Positions 45,101 to 56,413 of a stretch of DNA of 64,000 nucleotides are shown here, one piece after another. The position numbers and the translations under genes were made by a program. This stretch comes from Symsagittifera roscoffensis (taxonomy: Eukaryota > Xenacoelomorpha > Acoela > Convolutidae), in NCBI RefSeq assembly GCF_963678635.1, contig NC_087063.1, positions 62,039,850 to 62,103,849 of the forward strand. Direction: 5' to 3'. The notes under the pieces were generated by a model. That model saw nothing but the letters and a program-made list of their open reading frames with translations, was not told where the DNA came from and searched no databases. Within the stretch, counting starts at the first letter, position 1; every line of letters starts with the position of its first letter.

Positions 45101-45856
45101 TCAAAGAACTTAGGTAAACAGAAGAAAAGATAATAGTGAGTGGTGTTAGGTTATTAAGAGACAGGCTAGGAACCAGTGACTACACTGGTACCTTGCATTT
45201 CAAAAAAAGACCAGACCAAAATAGAACAGGTCCAAACTCGGATATTTGCGACACTAAGTCTAAATTAAAAAAAGAGTGTGTAACTAATTGGTGTGGATTG
45301 AAACCCAAAACATTTTTGAGCAAAGTGACTGCCCTGAGGTTTTTAGTAGGTCTAGCTCGGGCAGTCCGAAGGCAGATAGGTAACAGGAGACTCGGTGGGT
45401 GCAATAGACGCCCACTTGAGAAATTACTGCCTTCAAGTTTTGTCTGTTTGGTGCAGCACCAAGCAGGGAAAGCTCTTTCTTTAAAATACAAGTTCGACTA
45501 TTGTACTGCGACTGACTAAAAGTACAAAACACATTCGTTGCTCATAAAAATATTCTTATTTTGTTTTTTTCTGGTTTTAAATCAATAATAATTGTGCTTG
45601 AATGGGTAGTGAACACACTATCTTTTAAATAGACTGATATCATCATACTGTGCTAGTTCTCAAATCTTCAGACTAATAATCGATTATTGTGGATAAATTG
45701 TATATACGCTGTACCGTGATAACATACAAGGATTCGTGGTCACTATTTAATAGAAACTTTTGGAATTTATTGTATTGTGTTATTATTATCAGTAGTCAGA
45801 TCAAAAGGACACTAGCAATCGAATTCAGTGTATAGGTAGTAAGAAGTGATAATTTG

Positions 45857-47440
45857 AAATTGAGTCTAGACAAGTCAAGGATACCTAAACTAAAGGAAAA
45901 CTCTAGAAAATTTATACCTGAAAAGCAAAGAAAACAATGACCGACCCTTTTGTGGAACGGATCACACGAACCCGGCCCGACAAAGGGGAGACGGTTTCAG
46001 GCAGAATTGTTGAAACCAGAAGTCAAAAGTCCTCAGATGAGCGAAAAGCTATGCTAGAATTGGAGGTCCATCCGGACCAGGCCATGAATGAAAATCGGGA
46101 AACACATGGACTGGAGGGGAGAGGAAACAGAAGGCTGGCGAGTGAATCTACTCCGGTAGAACAAGGCCAAGATTTTGCCACTTCCACCGGGACACTGGAC
46201 CGAGAGAAGATGTCGGAACTGTCCGACATCTCTACTGAAATTGTGGCAACTAGAAGACCTCCCAGAGACAACGCCATGATGGCAGGCGTGACGGAGAAAC
46301 AGGCAACGTCCTCATCGTTTTCAGAAAGAGTGAATAACACTTTCGGAAACATCTTTCCATTCACCATGGGAGTGGTTACAGGAGATGAAGGTGAATCCCA
46401 GGAGGAAGAAGAGGACAATGATGAGCAAGTTGTCTTTGGATCTTGAGTCAGCCTCAATAGTTCGACCCAGGAGAATGAGGCATACACCGACATAGAGACT
46501 GAAACCATGGACATATTTGGTGTGGTGAGAACGATAAGCAAAGACACAAACACATCCGGCCAGTCAAAAGACTTTGTGAGTATGACAAATTCGGAAACGC
46601 GAAATGGGGAGAATATAAACATAGGGCTAAGCAACGCATCGGCGGATCCAGAGGTGGATAATGAAAAGACGTCGAGGCAGAGAATCAAAGCCCGAACCTC
46701 GACCAGCACAAAGCTACCTGGGATCGACAGGGTGACACCGCCACTTGTGACGCCACTAGTAGAAAACGGAGCATCAATCGAAGAAGCCTTGAACAACATA
46801 GTGGGCAGCATAAGAGAGCAAAATAAACAGATGTCCATAAGAATGAGTGAACTAGAGAGAGCAGTCCACGTTGAAAGAGACAGTCTGCGGGAAGAAATAA
46901 ACCGCAATAAACAAGAAGTTGGTAGGAGCGAAAAACGCTTGAAGGAAACAACGGATGAACAGATAGCGAAAAACTTGTCGCGAATGGCAAGAGAAGCTGA
47001 ACAGAGAGAGTTACGGGTAAGAGGCGACATGGAGAAGTTGAGAACTCAACAAGAGTAGTCTCTTGGGAATCTTGACACAGAGATACATGCGATGATGGAG
47101 AGGCGAACTCAGGCTATCATGGACAGGTTGGACGGGCTACTAGGCAGCAGGAGTGGACCAAGAGAAGGGGAACCGAACTCGAGAGGTCCCAGCAGGGAGC
47201 CGAGGACGAACTTCAATGACCAACAGAACAGGAGAAGGACATATGGATCCACTAGAGGTAGAGGCAGTTCAGCAGGCTATGCCACAGGGGATAGTAGAGC
47301 ATGGGATCCAAACTTCAGAGGAAGTTCAACTGGCTATAGACAGACTTCAAATGAACGACCGACGGAAGGCACACATGCGACAGGGAGAAGTGATTGCAGG
47401 AACAGGAGTCATGCAGGGGCAGTCGAGAGATGATACGGCA
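45857..47440 (+). pseudogene. gag: gag N-terminal (MA-like, coiled-coil) region, B2
   Basis: The text corresponding to the B1 start reads LSLDKSRIPKL here, with ATG changed to TTG, and a 1-base loss near 45,930 shifts the frame. The longest frames are 45,937-46,446 (VEQGQDFATSTGTLDRE, SSSFSERVNNTFGNIFPF) and 46,507-47,058, which ends in a long coiled coil (MSELERAVHVERDSLREEIN to KNLSRMAREAEQREL). In-frame stops at 46,444 and 47,056 separate pieces of one frame. An Arg/Gly/Ser-rich part (RRRTYGSTRGRGSSAGY) follows. Confidence 0.75.
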
Positions 47441-48034
47441 ATGGCCACAGCCATTGAACCCCTAAACAGGTCTTTGGAGACATTCCTGACGAGGTTATCT
47501 AGAACCAATGAACGCAGTGAAAAGTCCAGAAGAGTCTTTAAGAAACCAAGATGCTATAAAGACGAATCTGACGGCTGCATTGACACCTGGATAGAGGTGA
47601 TGAAACTGCATTTTGAGGAAGAAGACCTGTCAGAAAGGCAGGAGTGCAGTGCACTCACCAGTAGCTTGGAAGGGACAGCCCTAAACTGTGTGATGGCCAA
47701 AAAGCAATATCAGCGGGATACTGGTGAGAAAATCTTTGAAATCTTGTTAAATCGTTTTGGCTCAGGGGTGCAGGGACACCAAGCAATGATGCGCTTCGAG
47801 AAAAGGAGGCAACGAGACGATGAGACAATAGACAAGTTTCTAGACGATTTGGAGATGCTTAGAAGGCGTAGCCAACCGGACGAGTCGAACAGGAGGATGA
47901 ACCTGGCAGTAGCCTCAAAATTCATCGATGGTGTGAAGAATGATGAACTTCGAACAATGTTAGCAACGCATTACACACCACTATCAACCAATGCGCCAAC
48001 ACCAAAGTATTTGAGGCTCAAGTCAAAAGAATAA
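47441..48034 (+). pseudogene. gag: gag capsid (CA) domain, B2
   Basis: Part of a 293-codon open frame (47,153-48,034) whose first third is a shadow of the preceding frame. The capsid core is FKKPRCYKDESDGCIDTWIE, SSLEGTALNCVMAKK, LNRFGSGVQGHQAMMRFEKR and RQRDDETIDKFLDDLEMLRR, which fits the retrotransposon gag family. It is the least damaged CA in the window. A single in-frame TAA (48,032) separates it from the zinc knuckles. Confidence 0.85.
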
Positions 48035-48472
48035 CTTTTTTTGAAACCTCCATCGAAATCTGGATATTACAAGAACAATTATGGCAATTTTAACAACGGA
48101 CCAGCAAACCAAGGGAACAACTGGTATAAACCGAGGGACGATATGGACAAGAGGCGCTCTTGTGCAAATTGCAGTTCGACGGACCATCATGTGTCAGCCT
48201 GCCCAACTTACAAACAGGGCATGAAAGCAATAGGCTTTAGCCTCGAGGACGAAGATGCGTCAGAAGTCGACCATGAAGATTTCATGAGAGGAGTAATTGC
48301 AAAACTTGGCCCGAGGTGTTTCTTTTGCAACTTGGAAGGTCATTTTAAATCGGATTGTCCGCAATTCTGGGATGCTGTAGCAGACATCAAGCATCCAAGG
48401 CACGAGGAAGCTTTATCGGGTGAGAAAGCCAGCAAGGCCCGCCTATTGAGTGAGGCGGAGGCGCGCAGATAA
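48035..48472 (+). pseudogene. gag: gag nucleocapsid with two intact CCHC knuckles, B2
   Basis: CANCSSTDHHVSAC (48,161-48,202) and CFFCNLEGHFKSDC (48,317-48,358) are both perfect C-X2-C-X4-H-X4-C knuckles. Before them lies an Asn/Gly/Tyr-rich stretch (YYKNNYGNFNNGPANQGNNW). The frame continues that of CA. A TAA at 48,470 ends it, and the same frame reopens downstream. Confidence 0.88.
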
Positions 48473-49110
48473 GAAAAACCGCAAGAGCTGGCAACGAAAA
48501 AAAAGCAAGCGGTAACAGAGGAGAAATGTGAACAGGAACCAGTGAATGCAGCGGACGACTTCAAAATTGATTATAGGGCAGCCGCGAGGGATGCTCTAAA
48601 TAGAGTGCAGCAGGAACTGGTGACAAAAGAGATCGAACAAAAAATGAAACTCGAACTGGAGAATGAGAAACTACAGGAGCAACTGAATACCTTCGAAGCA
48701 ACGGAGGTCGAGGAGACCAAAGCACCAAGCAGTTTGAGCATGAAACTTAATGTGATCTCTGGGCAGAGGTTTGGCACGGTGCCACAAGGAAGCAAGATAC
48801 AGTCGATAATCTCAGTGGCTGGACACCAGGTAATCAGAAGTCTGAGTGAACCGTCCGAGTTCACTTTGATGCATTTGGACACATACGCAGATTATCTGAG
48901 GCAGGTGGAGCCACGCACAAAGAAGCTTCACGGGCGCTACGTGGAAGTCTATGGACCGTATCAAATGATGCTGAACGTAGATGGAATCAGTATCTACATT
49001 AGGACATATGTAACAACAGACAGTGACCAGATAGGACAGATCTATTTGGGTGAAGAGGAGCTCAAAGTCCTCAGGATAGGTCATGACGCCATGATGGAGC
49101 AAGACGCAGT
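48473..49110 (+). pseudogene. pol: gag-pol linker, B2
   Basis: The frame 48,542-49,135 has a coiled coil (LNRVQQELVTKEIEQKMKLE), then IQSIISVAGHQVIRSLSEPS and FTLMHLDTYADYLRQVEP, shared with A1 and A2, then the first protease strands (IGQIYLGEEELKVLRI). A 1-base loss near 49,121 shifts into the protease frame. Confidence 0.7.
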
Positions 49111-49608
49111 TCCAATGGATACGAAGCAGGTGTGACTGCACATCTGCTGGACACCAACGGAAAGAAAGTCGGAGTCACATGGCTTCTGGACACAGGAGCT
49201 GTAGTGAGTATGATGCCGATAAAGACTTGGGAAAGAATGGGCTTCACGAGGGAAGATCTATTTCCGACGAATCTCCTATTGGCTGCAGCCAACCGAGGAG
49301 CGATTTACGTAGCCGGAAGAACACCAATAATGGTCCTCCACATGGGAGGACGGGATCTTTGGATGAGCTTCCTGGTGGTAGAGAATTTGGATGACGCCGA
49401 TCAATTCATCTTGGGCAGAGATTTTGCCAGGAATTTTGACGTGATGATTGACTTGAACAACGGTCTAATAAGGATTAGGAACCCGGATCGGAAGCCGGAG
49501 CTTCTCGGTAACTCGAAATGGACTGTTATTGAACACACTGGACACCACGGTTTCAATCCAGCGTGGAAAGAATCTTGGTTACGCTTTGCCGATCAGGACC
49601 GACTATGA
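49111..49608 (+). pseudogene. pol: Retropepsin-like protease, B2
   Basis: The frame 49,132-49,608 holds VTWLLDTGAVVSMMPIKTWE (DTGA at 49,189-49,200), RTPIMVLHMGGRDLWMSFLV and FILGRDFARNFDVMIDLNNG. It has the catalytic loop, the flap region and the hydrophobic I-L-G-R-D near the C-terminus typical of gypsy proteases. The core is uninterrupted; only the junctions on both sides are shifted. Confidence 0.88.
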
Positions 49609-50781
49609 ACAGACACAAAACTTGAAGAAACATAGTGTGAAAGACTGTCCTTGTCACGCCAAAAAAGATAAAATTTTAAAAAAGATTATTGAAATAAAAT
49701 CTATTCATAAGTTTTTTTCAATGAAGTCCGAAACGAACGACGGCTTATCGAGCTGCTCGAAATTTTTGGAACGCCCCTCGTCATATGAACTAGAGTCTGA
49801 CAAACCGGTTTTGCTAGAGATAGAACACTTAAAAGGGAAAAAAGGGGAGGGAGATTTTGAATTACTTCGGGAGGTTTTAAATTGGAACGCGGATGTATTT
49901 TCAAAACATAAGGCGGATATCGGTTGCTGTAACTTCGTCGAACACGAAATCGAACTTGAGGAAGGCGCCGTTCCCCATAGGGAAGGCGCAAGACGAATGA
50001 CGCCACATAAATCGGAAGCATGCCGAATGGAAATAGAAATGTTGCTCGAATACGACATGATAGAACCCTCGAAATCGCCATGGGCTTGCGGGGTAGTAAT
50101 GGCGAAAAAGAAAGGGGGCAGCTTGAGTTTTGTTGCGACTTTCGCTACTTGAACGCGGTATTGATAAAAGATGCGTACCCGATACCGCGAATAGACGAGA
50201 GCCTCTCTAAACTTGGTGATGCCAAGTTCTTCACCACATTGGACTTGGGGTCTGCCTTCTGGCAGGTCCCTCTGCGGAAGAAGGATAGAAAAAAGACCGG
50301 ATTCGCGTGTGAGTTGGGGTTGTACCCGTGGAAGAGGATGCCCTTTGGCAAGTGCAACGCAACGGCCGCTTTTCAAAGACTGATGGCTCAGGCTTTGACC
50401 AGAGTGACAAAGAAGTACGGGAAACTTGTGATGTGTTTCGTGGATGACAACGTAGCAACACCGAACCTCGATACCAACATTGATCGGCTCGATGAGGTCT
50501 TTGGATGCATGAAAAGAGCAGGCTTGAAGTGCAAACCATCGAAATGTGAAATCTTTAGGGATTCAATCAAGTACCTGGGAAGAATGGTGGACAGGCATGG
50601 TGTGAGGCCGGACCCGGAAGCAGTAGAAGCTGTGTTGACATGGAAGGCTCCCAGAACGGACACACAGCTCATGAGCTTCCTAGGAATTGCCAACTACTAC
50701 CATGAGTTCATAAAGGGCTATGCAGACAAGGTGTTTCCGATGCAAAAGCTGATGCGCAACAAAGGGAAAAAGTTCGAATAG
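49609..50781 (+). pseudogene. pol: Reverse transcriptase, B2
   Basis: The frame 49,529-50,152 covers the pre-RT part and the fingers (HREGARRMTPHKSEACRMEI, SPWACGVVMAKKK). A small indel near 50,115 shifts to the frame 50,020-50,781 with CCDFRYLNAVLIKDAYPIPR, motif A TTLDLGSAFWQVPL, motif B MPFGKCNATAAFQRLM, catalytic FVDD (50,437-50,448; Phe for Tyr), KCKPSKCEIF and SFLGIANYYHEFIKGYAD. One codon is missing right after FVDD relative to A1/A2. A TAG at 50,779 replaces a Trp codon. Confidence 0.92.
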
Positions 50782-51464
50782 AGCGATGAAGAGAACATAA
50801 AGCGGGAACTGTGCGAGGCACCAGTGCTAGGCATGTCTACTGAGAAGGGCATGTATGTTCTTGACACAGACGCATCAGTAGTAGCCATCTCGGGAAAACT
50901 GGATCAGGAGCAGGAATGGAATGGGAGAACCGTTCTCCGTCCCATTGCATATGGCAGTAAGGTGTTAAGTGACAATGAGATGATATATGGTGCACCAAAA
51001 GCAGAAATGTTTGAGTAGTCACATTTGTGGAAAAGTACCGCGCATACTTGGGGAGCGCTCCCTTTAAGTAACGCGTGCACAACAGGGCGTTATCCTGGTT
51101 GAAGACATACTCGATGGATCAGAGTTATATAGGAAGGTGTATAGTGAGATTAGATGGCTACCACATGATAATCGAGCACAGGATGCGTGACAAACACCAG
51201 AATGCTGACAGCCTCAGCAAGAAAACCGAGTTCTATGAAAGATTGGAACAGAAGCAAGCCAATCAAGCGGAAATTAAGGAAGGATTCTCGTTTTTGGACA
51301 AGGAAACTTATGAAGCGCTCCTCTTAACGAGATGGTTGGACAAGTCTGGACATCCAATTCCAGAACATCCTGAATTACCTGTAGAGAAAGCAGCCGAGGT
51401 AAAGATCCTATCTAAGAAGGACCCGGTGCCCTTGGATCTGTTGCTGAGCTCGAACCTGGTCTAG
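50782..51464 (+). pseudogene. pol: RNase H, B2
   Basis: The frame 50,824-51,018 has MYVLDTDASVVAISGKLDQE (first Asp), LRPIAYGSKVLSDNE and APKAEMFE (Glu). A 1-base loss near 51,014 shifts the frame. The frame 51,075-51,464 ends with HRMRDKHQNADSLSKKTEFY, the classical gypsy RNase H C-terminus, and a tail FSFLDKETYEALLLTRWLDK. A stop at 51,067 and one at 51,462 interrupt it. Confidence 0.85.
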
Positions 51465-52377
51465 CAGGAGCTCTCTCGCATGAACATTAACATGCTCTCA
51501 TTATTGGATAAAACGGTGAAGGTCACACCGCAAGTGATGCGGATGCTGGGTAGATTGTTAGAGAGAGAAGTGACCAGAGATGTCCCCGAGTGGGCAGCAG
51601 CAGTGGCATCACTGACAGTCAGTGAGAAGGTGAAGATCATGCCGTCCAGACGACAACACAAAGAGAACGAGAGGGATTGTAGGACAGTTGTTCAGCAACT
51701 AGTATCCTCAATGCCACACGAGGTTTTAACCAGTACTTCTTACGGACGGAAAGAACAAGGGAACGATCCGCAAAAGAAAACCGTTATTTTTGAGGACCAG
51801 GATAAAAAAAGTGGGAAGGTTGAACGAAACCTGGTGCAAGATTGTTTGTCCGTAACGGTGAGAAGAGCCGGCGAGTTCAAGATCAACACCCGGGACAAAA
51901 ACTTTGTCCGGGTAGTCTGATGTAGATGAAAAAATTCCTGATGAGAAGCAGGACCTAGAGAACAAAGTTTTGTCCGGGGAGTTCAGATGGATGCTAAGAA
52001 AGCACAGAACTGACCCAGGAGATGGTGCAGACTCCGTCACAGACTCTTCAACAGATGACAATTCTCGAAACACAGGAATTGACACCTACTCAGACAGGAA
52101 CTAATGCTCGGGATCGGAACTGTCAGAACTAGCGATCCACACACTACTAGTGGAAACCCGAGCAAGGGATCTGGATAGAGAGGTATACCAGGACCCTGAC
52201 AGTGATCGCTACCTCATACCAGGTGAAAGAGTCTTTGACAACGCAGCGGATGATCTAGAAACAATAGCATAATCGAAACGTTCGATGAGTCTGTTGCCAC
52301 AAAAAGAGGTAGTCAGGACTGATCTTCAGCCATTAGAACAGGAAACACAGCCATTGGCATAGATTTGGTTCGTTAAG
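51465..52377 (+). pseudogene. pol: RNase H to integrase linker, B2
   Basis: The frame 51,480-51,920 (MLSLLDKTVKVTPQVMRMLG, LEREVTRDVPEWAAAVASLT, VVQQLVSSMPHEVLTSTSYG) and acidic text to 52,377 have no recognised domain. Parts match the A2 linker. Its length of about 300 residues is unusual for a gypsy pol. Confidence 0.6.
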
Positions 52378-53870
52378 ATGGAAAAAGATACGCATCAGCC
52401 CAATGAGCTGAATAGTCAGATGAGGGTTATAAAGACGTACTTGAAGGCGAGATACAGACTCTCGGATCTACTAAGAGCGCATAGAAATGACCGCATGACA
52501 AGCAACCTGAAAAGGTGGATCGAAAATGGTTCTCCGGACACAGGAGACCTCGAGGAGGACTATTACCGCATTCTGCGGCAGTATTTTATGCAGAAAGAGC
52601 GAAGGTTGTACTTGAACCAGGACGGGATTGTAGCTTGCAAGAGAAAAGATGAAGACAAAGTCCTATACAAGTACAACGCGATAGTGTGGCCGCAACTCTA
52701 TCAGACAGAACCCTTATTCAGGTCGCATGATCAGATGGGCCATCAGGGGATCGACAAAGTTTATCAGAGGATCTTGAAGCGCTTTGAGTGGCCTGGAATG
52801 AAAAAGGCATGTGAGAAGTGGGTAACTGCGTGTCTGTCATGCCAGCAGGTCAAGGATCCAAAGAGGTTGCGATTTCTTTTACAATCGATCGAGCCGTCTG
52901 AAAAAAACGAGGTGGTGCAGATAGATCACAAAAAGATATGCATGACAAACAGTGGTTATGATCAAGTCTTGGTCATGATAGATCATTCAAGAAGCATGCA
53001 GAGGCCGTGCCCTGCATAACTGCCTCAGCGGAAGAGACGTGCGACCACCTGATCAATACTTGGATAGCGAGACTTGGTTGTCCGATGACGTTTCAATCGG
53101 ATAACGGAACAGCTTTCGTGGGACAACTTACAAAAGAGCTAATGCGACGTTCGCAGGTGGCTCAAGCTCACTCCACGACATACCATCCTCAGACGAATGG
53201 CTTAGTGGAAATGCAAAATAGACGTTAGTGTCGATGCTGAGGGTATATTGTTCCAGGTACATGACCCATTGGGACAGATATTTTCCACAGGGGATGGGAG
53301 CTTACAATAGCACACAACATTCCACTACCGGAGTTAGTCCACATATGATGCTAACCGGGCACGAGAAATCTTTGCCCTTGACTTTCTTCTACCCAGAGTA
53401 TGAGGGTAAGAAGACGTCACCACAGGTCTATGTAAGGGATGTAACAAGACGTCAGCAGGAGTTAAACGACTTATGTAGACGAAATACTCAGCAGGCACAG
53501 GCAAGGCAGAGGAAAAGATTTGACAAGAAAGCAGCTGGTGCAAAAGCTTATTCGGTAGGGAACTACGTATGGGTTTTTCAGAACGTCATACCACCGAAAG
53601 GAACAAAAAAAGCTCCTAAAAAGTGGAGGGGAGCCTTCATGATTACGGAGGTGCACCAGGAGGAACGCTTCTATAGACTGAGTACTGGCCGAGCCGCTCA
53701 TTACGAAAACATTAAGCCACACAATTCATCGACAGAAGACTGGTGTATACCTGCAGACATGGAAGAGGGGGATTATCTAATGATGGACCCTGCTTGTGAG
53801 GTCAATGAGAAGGGCACCAGGGAAAAGAACGATGGAAATGAAGTCATAGAGGAAGGAACAAGTACACCAC
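52378..53870 (+). pseudogene. pol: Integrase, B2
   Basis: The zinc domain has HDQMGH (His codons 52,726 and 52,741) and CLSC (52,831-52,842). The catalytic core has Asp in VVQIDHKK (52,924), Asp in FQSDNGTAF (53,100) and Glu in TNGLVEMQN (53,208), with exactly 35 residues between the last two: a full D-D35-E triad. The C-terminal part includes GAYNSTQHSTTGVSPHMMLT and a GPY/F-like KWRGAFMITEVHQEERFY with HYENIKPH. Frame changes near 53,005 and 53,225 break it. Confidence 0.92.
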
Positions 53871-54440
53871 TGGACCTGGACCCAAATGAGGTGATTGATG
53901 CTGACGATAAAACTTTACCCTACGCAAAAGAGGACGGGCGAGACCCTGAACAAAGGGAGGTTCCCAAGAACTTGGAACTGGATCTTCCGTTCACGATACA
54001 GACTCGACCTAATGACAGGACAAGACCTAGAAAAAGATATAACCCTTACGGCGACGATTTTGTACTGGACAGGATAGACCTAAAGAAGATAGGGGAAAAA
54101 GTAGTGGGTCTAGAAGAAATAACTGTGTCACGTCGATGACCGGTCGGAGCCCGAGTTAGAAATCGACGACAAGCAATAGCAGTCATATGAACAAGACTTA
54201 ATGAATCTGCGTGTCTTGGAATGGCTGAACGAAATGAGGTCGGGACCCAAAGGAGACCAGTGTAGATCGCGAAAGCATGAAATACAGGAAAACCGAACGA
54301 GAAGATTCTTCCTGGGCTGCCCAGGAGTGGCGACTACTCATTCCGGTTTCCAATCTCGACTTGATACCCGGTATGCGATCGACGGGGACGTCGATGGATA
54401 TTTTTTTCCGGGGAGTGGAGGTAGGACTTACCCACACTGA
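53871..54440 (+). pseudogene. pol: Integrase C-terminal extension, B2
   Basis: The acidic text after PACEVNEKGTREKNDGNE (to 54,139), and then frames with STGTSMDIFFRGVEVGLTHT (54,277-54,462), join integrase to the macro-like domain. The last motif also precedes that domain in A2. No chromodomain is visible. Confidence 0.6.
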
Positions 54441-55013
54441 AAATTTATTAATAAAAAATTAAGAATAGAAAGAGAGACAGAAGATTTAGAAGCGGAAACA
54501 GGCACAGACCCTAAGAAACCGGACATAAGGAGGGTAGTTGAGTCATATTTTAACTTACCAAATGAATATTCAAGTAGCATAATACTGACAAACAGCGATT
54601 TCATACTCACAGATAGAACATGTGCGATAGCAATCACAGCAGACATGAGTTTTCAGACAGCGTTAGCAGCGGATTTTAAGAGAGAATATAAAAACAGAAA
54701 TCCTTCGGAAGCAAAGACCAGGAATAGGGGACGTAGCAGCTTTGCCTCACAGATACCGAGAAAATACCTATGTTTCTTAGTGACACGGGCGACGGAGAAG
54801 CGGCACGTGGACCCGGAAAACCTAGTCTTGTCCTTGACGAGATTGAGAGACTTCCTCGTGGAAAAGGAAGTGAAGGAGCTTTCGCTTCCAGTGTACGATC
54901 CGAACAGAGGACGACTGCATCCTCGGGAACTGTACGCGCTCGTACACTTAATCTTCTCTGATACTAATATACAAGTATACTTACATAATAAATATTACTT
55001 AAGTATAGGCTGA
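54441..55013 (+). CDS. Macro-like (ADP-ribose-binding type) domain at the pol C-terminus, B2
   Basis: Open for 190 codons with no stop; the frame begins after TGA 54,438 and a frame change from the preceding text. From about residue 35 it reads NEYSSSIILTNSDFILTDRT, CAIAITADMSFQTALAADFK, PRKYLCFLVTRATEKRHVDP, NLVLSLTRLRDFLVEKEVKE, LSLPVYDPNRGRLHPREL and IFSDTNIQVYLHNKYYLSIG. This alternation of strands and helices, the T.....A..F helix, the L..LR.F helix and the P-x(6)-G loop before a final VYL strand look like a TARG1/Poa1-type macro domain (ADP-ribosyl hydrolase or ADP-ribose-1''-phosphatase). The standard GCG-type loop is altered, so catalysis is uncertain. Confidence 0.58.
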   Translation, partial: KFINKKLRIERETEDLEAETGTDPKKPDIRRVVESYFNLPNEYSSSIILTNSDFILTDRTCAIAITADMSFQTALAADFKREYKNRNPSEAKTRNRGRSSFASQIPRKYLCFLVTRATEKRHVDPENLVLSLTRLRDFLVEKEVKELSLPVYDPNRGRLHPRELYALVHLIFSDTNIQVYLHNKYYLSIG

Positions 55014-55426
55014 GTTAAGGTGATATGCAAGGGGGTGTCAGACTAAAGTATGTGTAGAGTGTGATATGTGTGTTATGTTTTGTTATGTGTTATGTTATTA
55101 AGATCCTGGGTAAGAAGGAGTTGGTGACCACGAACAACTGAATAACGATCTTAGGAATAGATCCAAAGTTTGGACTGTCCAATCTTAGGTCGAATTCCAA
55201 AATTTTCGAGACCGATTGATTTTGATAAATTTTAGGATCAAAATCTTTTTATCTGACTGTTTTAAATAAATTTTAACGAGAAGTTAAGGTGAAACGGACA
55301 AGTGTGATATTCGTGACCTCTTTTCTAGATCCTGATTGATCGTTTAATTACTCACTTGAGTCAAATCATTAAATCAAATCGAATCGAACCCGAAAATAGA
55401 GTGGATAACTTCAACGTGGAGGACTG
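55014..55426 (+). other. Spacer between pol and downstream ORFs, B2
   Basis: ~410 A+T-rich bases with GT-rich runs (TGTGTTATGTTTTGTTATGT near 55,070). No gene. It may hold signals for expression of the downstream ORFs, such as a subgenomic promoter or splice site, but none is identifiable. Confidence 0.5.
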
Positions 55427-56413
55427 ATGAACCTGACACGTTACCCAGAGCAGATGCGAGAGAATGGGAGGAGATTCGATGTGAAGAAAGGCACGGATTC
55501 GTGGAATAAGATAAGAGATCTGAGACATACTCTTTTCCAGTACCTCCTGCCTCAGAATCGCTTTGGAACAGGAGAGGATGAGACGATTGAGAGGGAGGAA
55601 GACGTGAGACGACATGTCGGGGGTATGCCCCTGCTAACTGATCCAAGCTTACCTATGAGGACCGATCCTCTAGCGTTGATCAGAGGAGCCACGGAGTTTG
55701 TGACAGTGATCTATGGACCAGCAGTCACGTTTGCGTTCCCTGATGTTAAGGTGGAAGCGTACAGGAGGTCGGTGCTGCACCTGAACCTCATATCAGCAGT
55801 GGACGGGAGTGTGCTGAACTGGTGTGAGCAGCATGTATTGCGAGAACTCATGAGCGAAGATCTGTTGATTGGAAAGATCGCAGAGCCAGAAATGACGGTC
55901 GTCAACTTTGATGATCACTTCCGTGATTGTATGGGAGAAGTAGAGAGAGGGCATACTGAGGTATTTCCGAAGCTCTGGAATCTAAGGCCCTACGACAAGA
56001 CAAATGGTGAGATCACCCGGATTCCTAGTCTCACTGCGGCATACCACAAGGTGAGAGAAGAGACGAAAGACTGGGGTGATTACGAGAAGCTGCCGGAGGA
56101 AATCCTTGAATTCCCTCTGATAAGAAGAATGTTGCTCGGAGCAGTCTCTGTAGTATAAACTCCTAGATTGAGAGCGTTTGAGACCAATGAAAGGAGGGTA
56201 GCGAAATTCTCGGAAACGATGGATCCGTGTTTTGTGGGCAGGAATGCCGCAGTGTTACAGTATACGCGATTAGCTTATACGGATCAAGCCACGAGGAGGC
56301 GCATAGGCAAGGCCGCGACTCCAAAGCCTGGAGTTTTTGACACGGAATGGACGGAATTAATGCTAGCGCCTATGAGGATGAGGGGCAGATACCTGAGGCC
56401 TACCCGATCTTGA
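55427..56413 (+). pseudogene. Downstream ORF 1 of B2, unknown function
   Basis: 243 open codons (55,427-56,158), then a single TAA, then the same frame open to 56,413. It includes DSWNKIRDLRHTLFQYLLPQ, GGMPLLTDPSLPMRTDPLAL, VNFDDHFRDCMGEVERGHTE and LPEEILEFPLIRRMLLGAVS. It is helical and charged, with no signal peptide or known motif. A2 29,780-29,930 carries a homologous piece. The start used is TTG/ATG-ambiguous: ATG 55,427 is the first in the open stretch. Confidence 0.6.

Larger units (their letters stand above)
42939..45856 (+). other. Non-coding leader of B2
   Basis: ~2.9 kb without a supported gene, homologous in inverted orientation to the B1 leader. It contains many dispersed TCCGGA(A/G)GGGTC motifs (for example 43,498, 44,112, 44,708, 44,788), an array at 44,820-45,100 and a run of 21 C. 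The open frame at 45,136-45,519 is not preserved as protein in B1. Confidence 0.7.

Noticed and set aside
45136-45519. 127-codon frame in the B2 leader
   Set aside because: The homologous B1 leader does not encode the same protein in the matching frame; no motif.
46023-47030. 335-codon minus-strand frame in B2
   Set aside because: Antisense of gag, which has clear homologues in the plus sense; composition is a Ser-rich reverse reading of acidic coiled coil.
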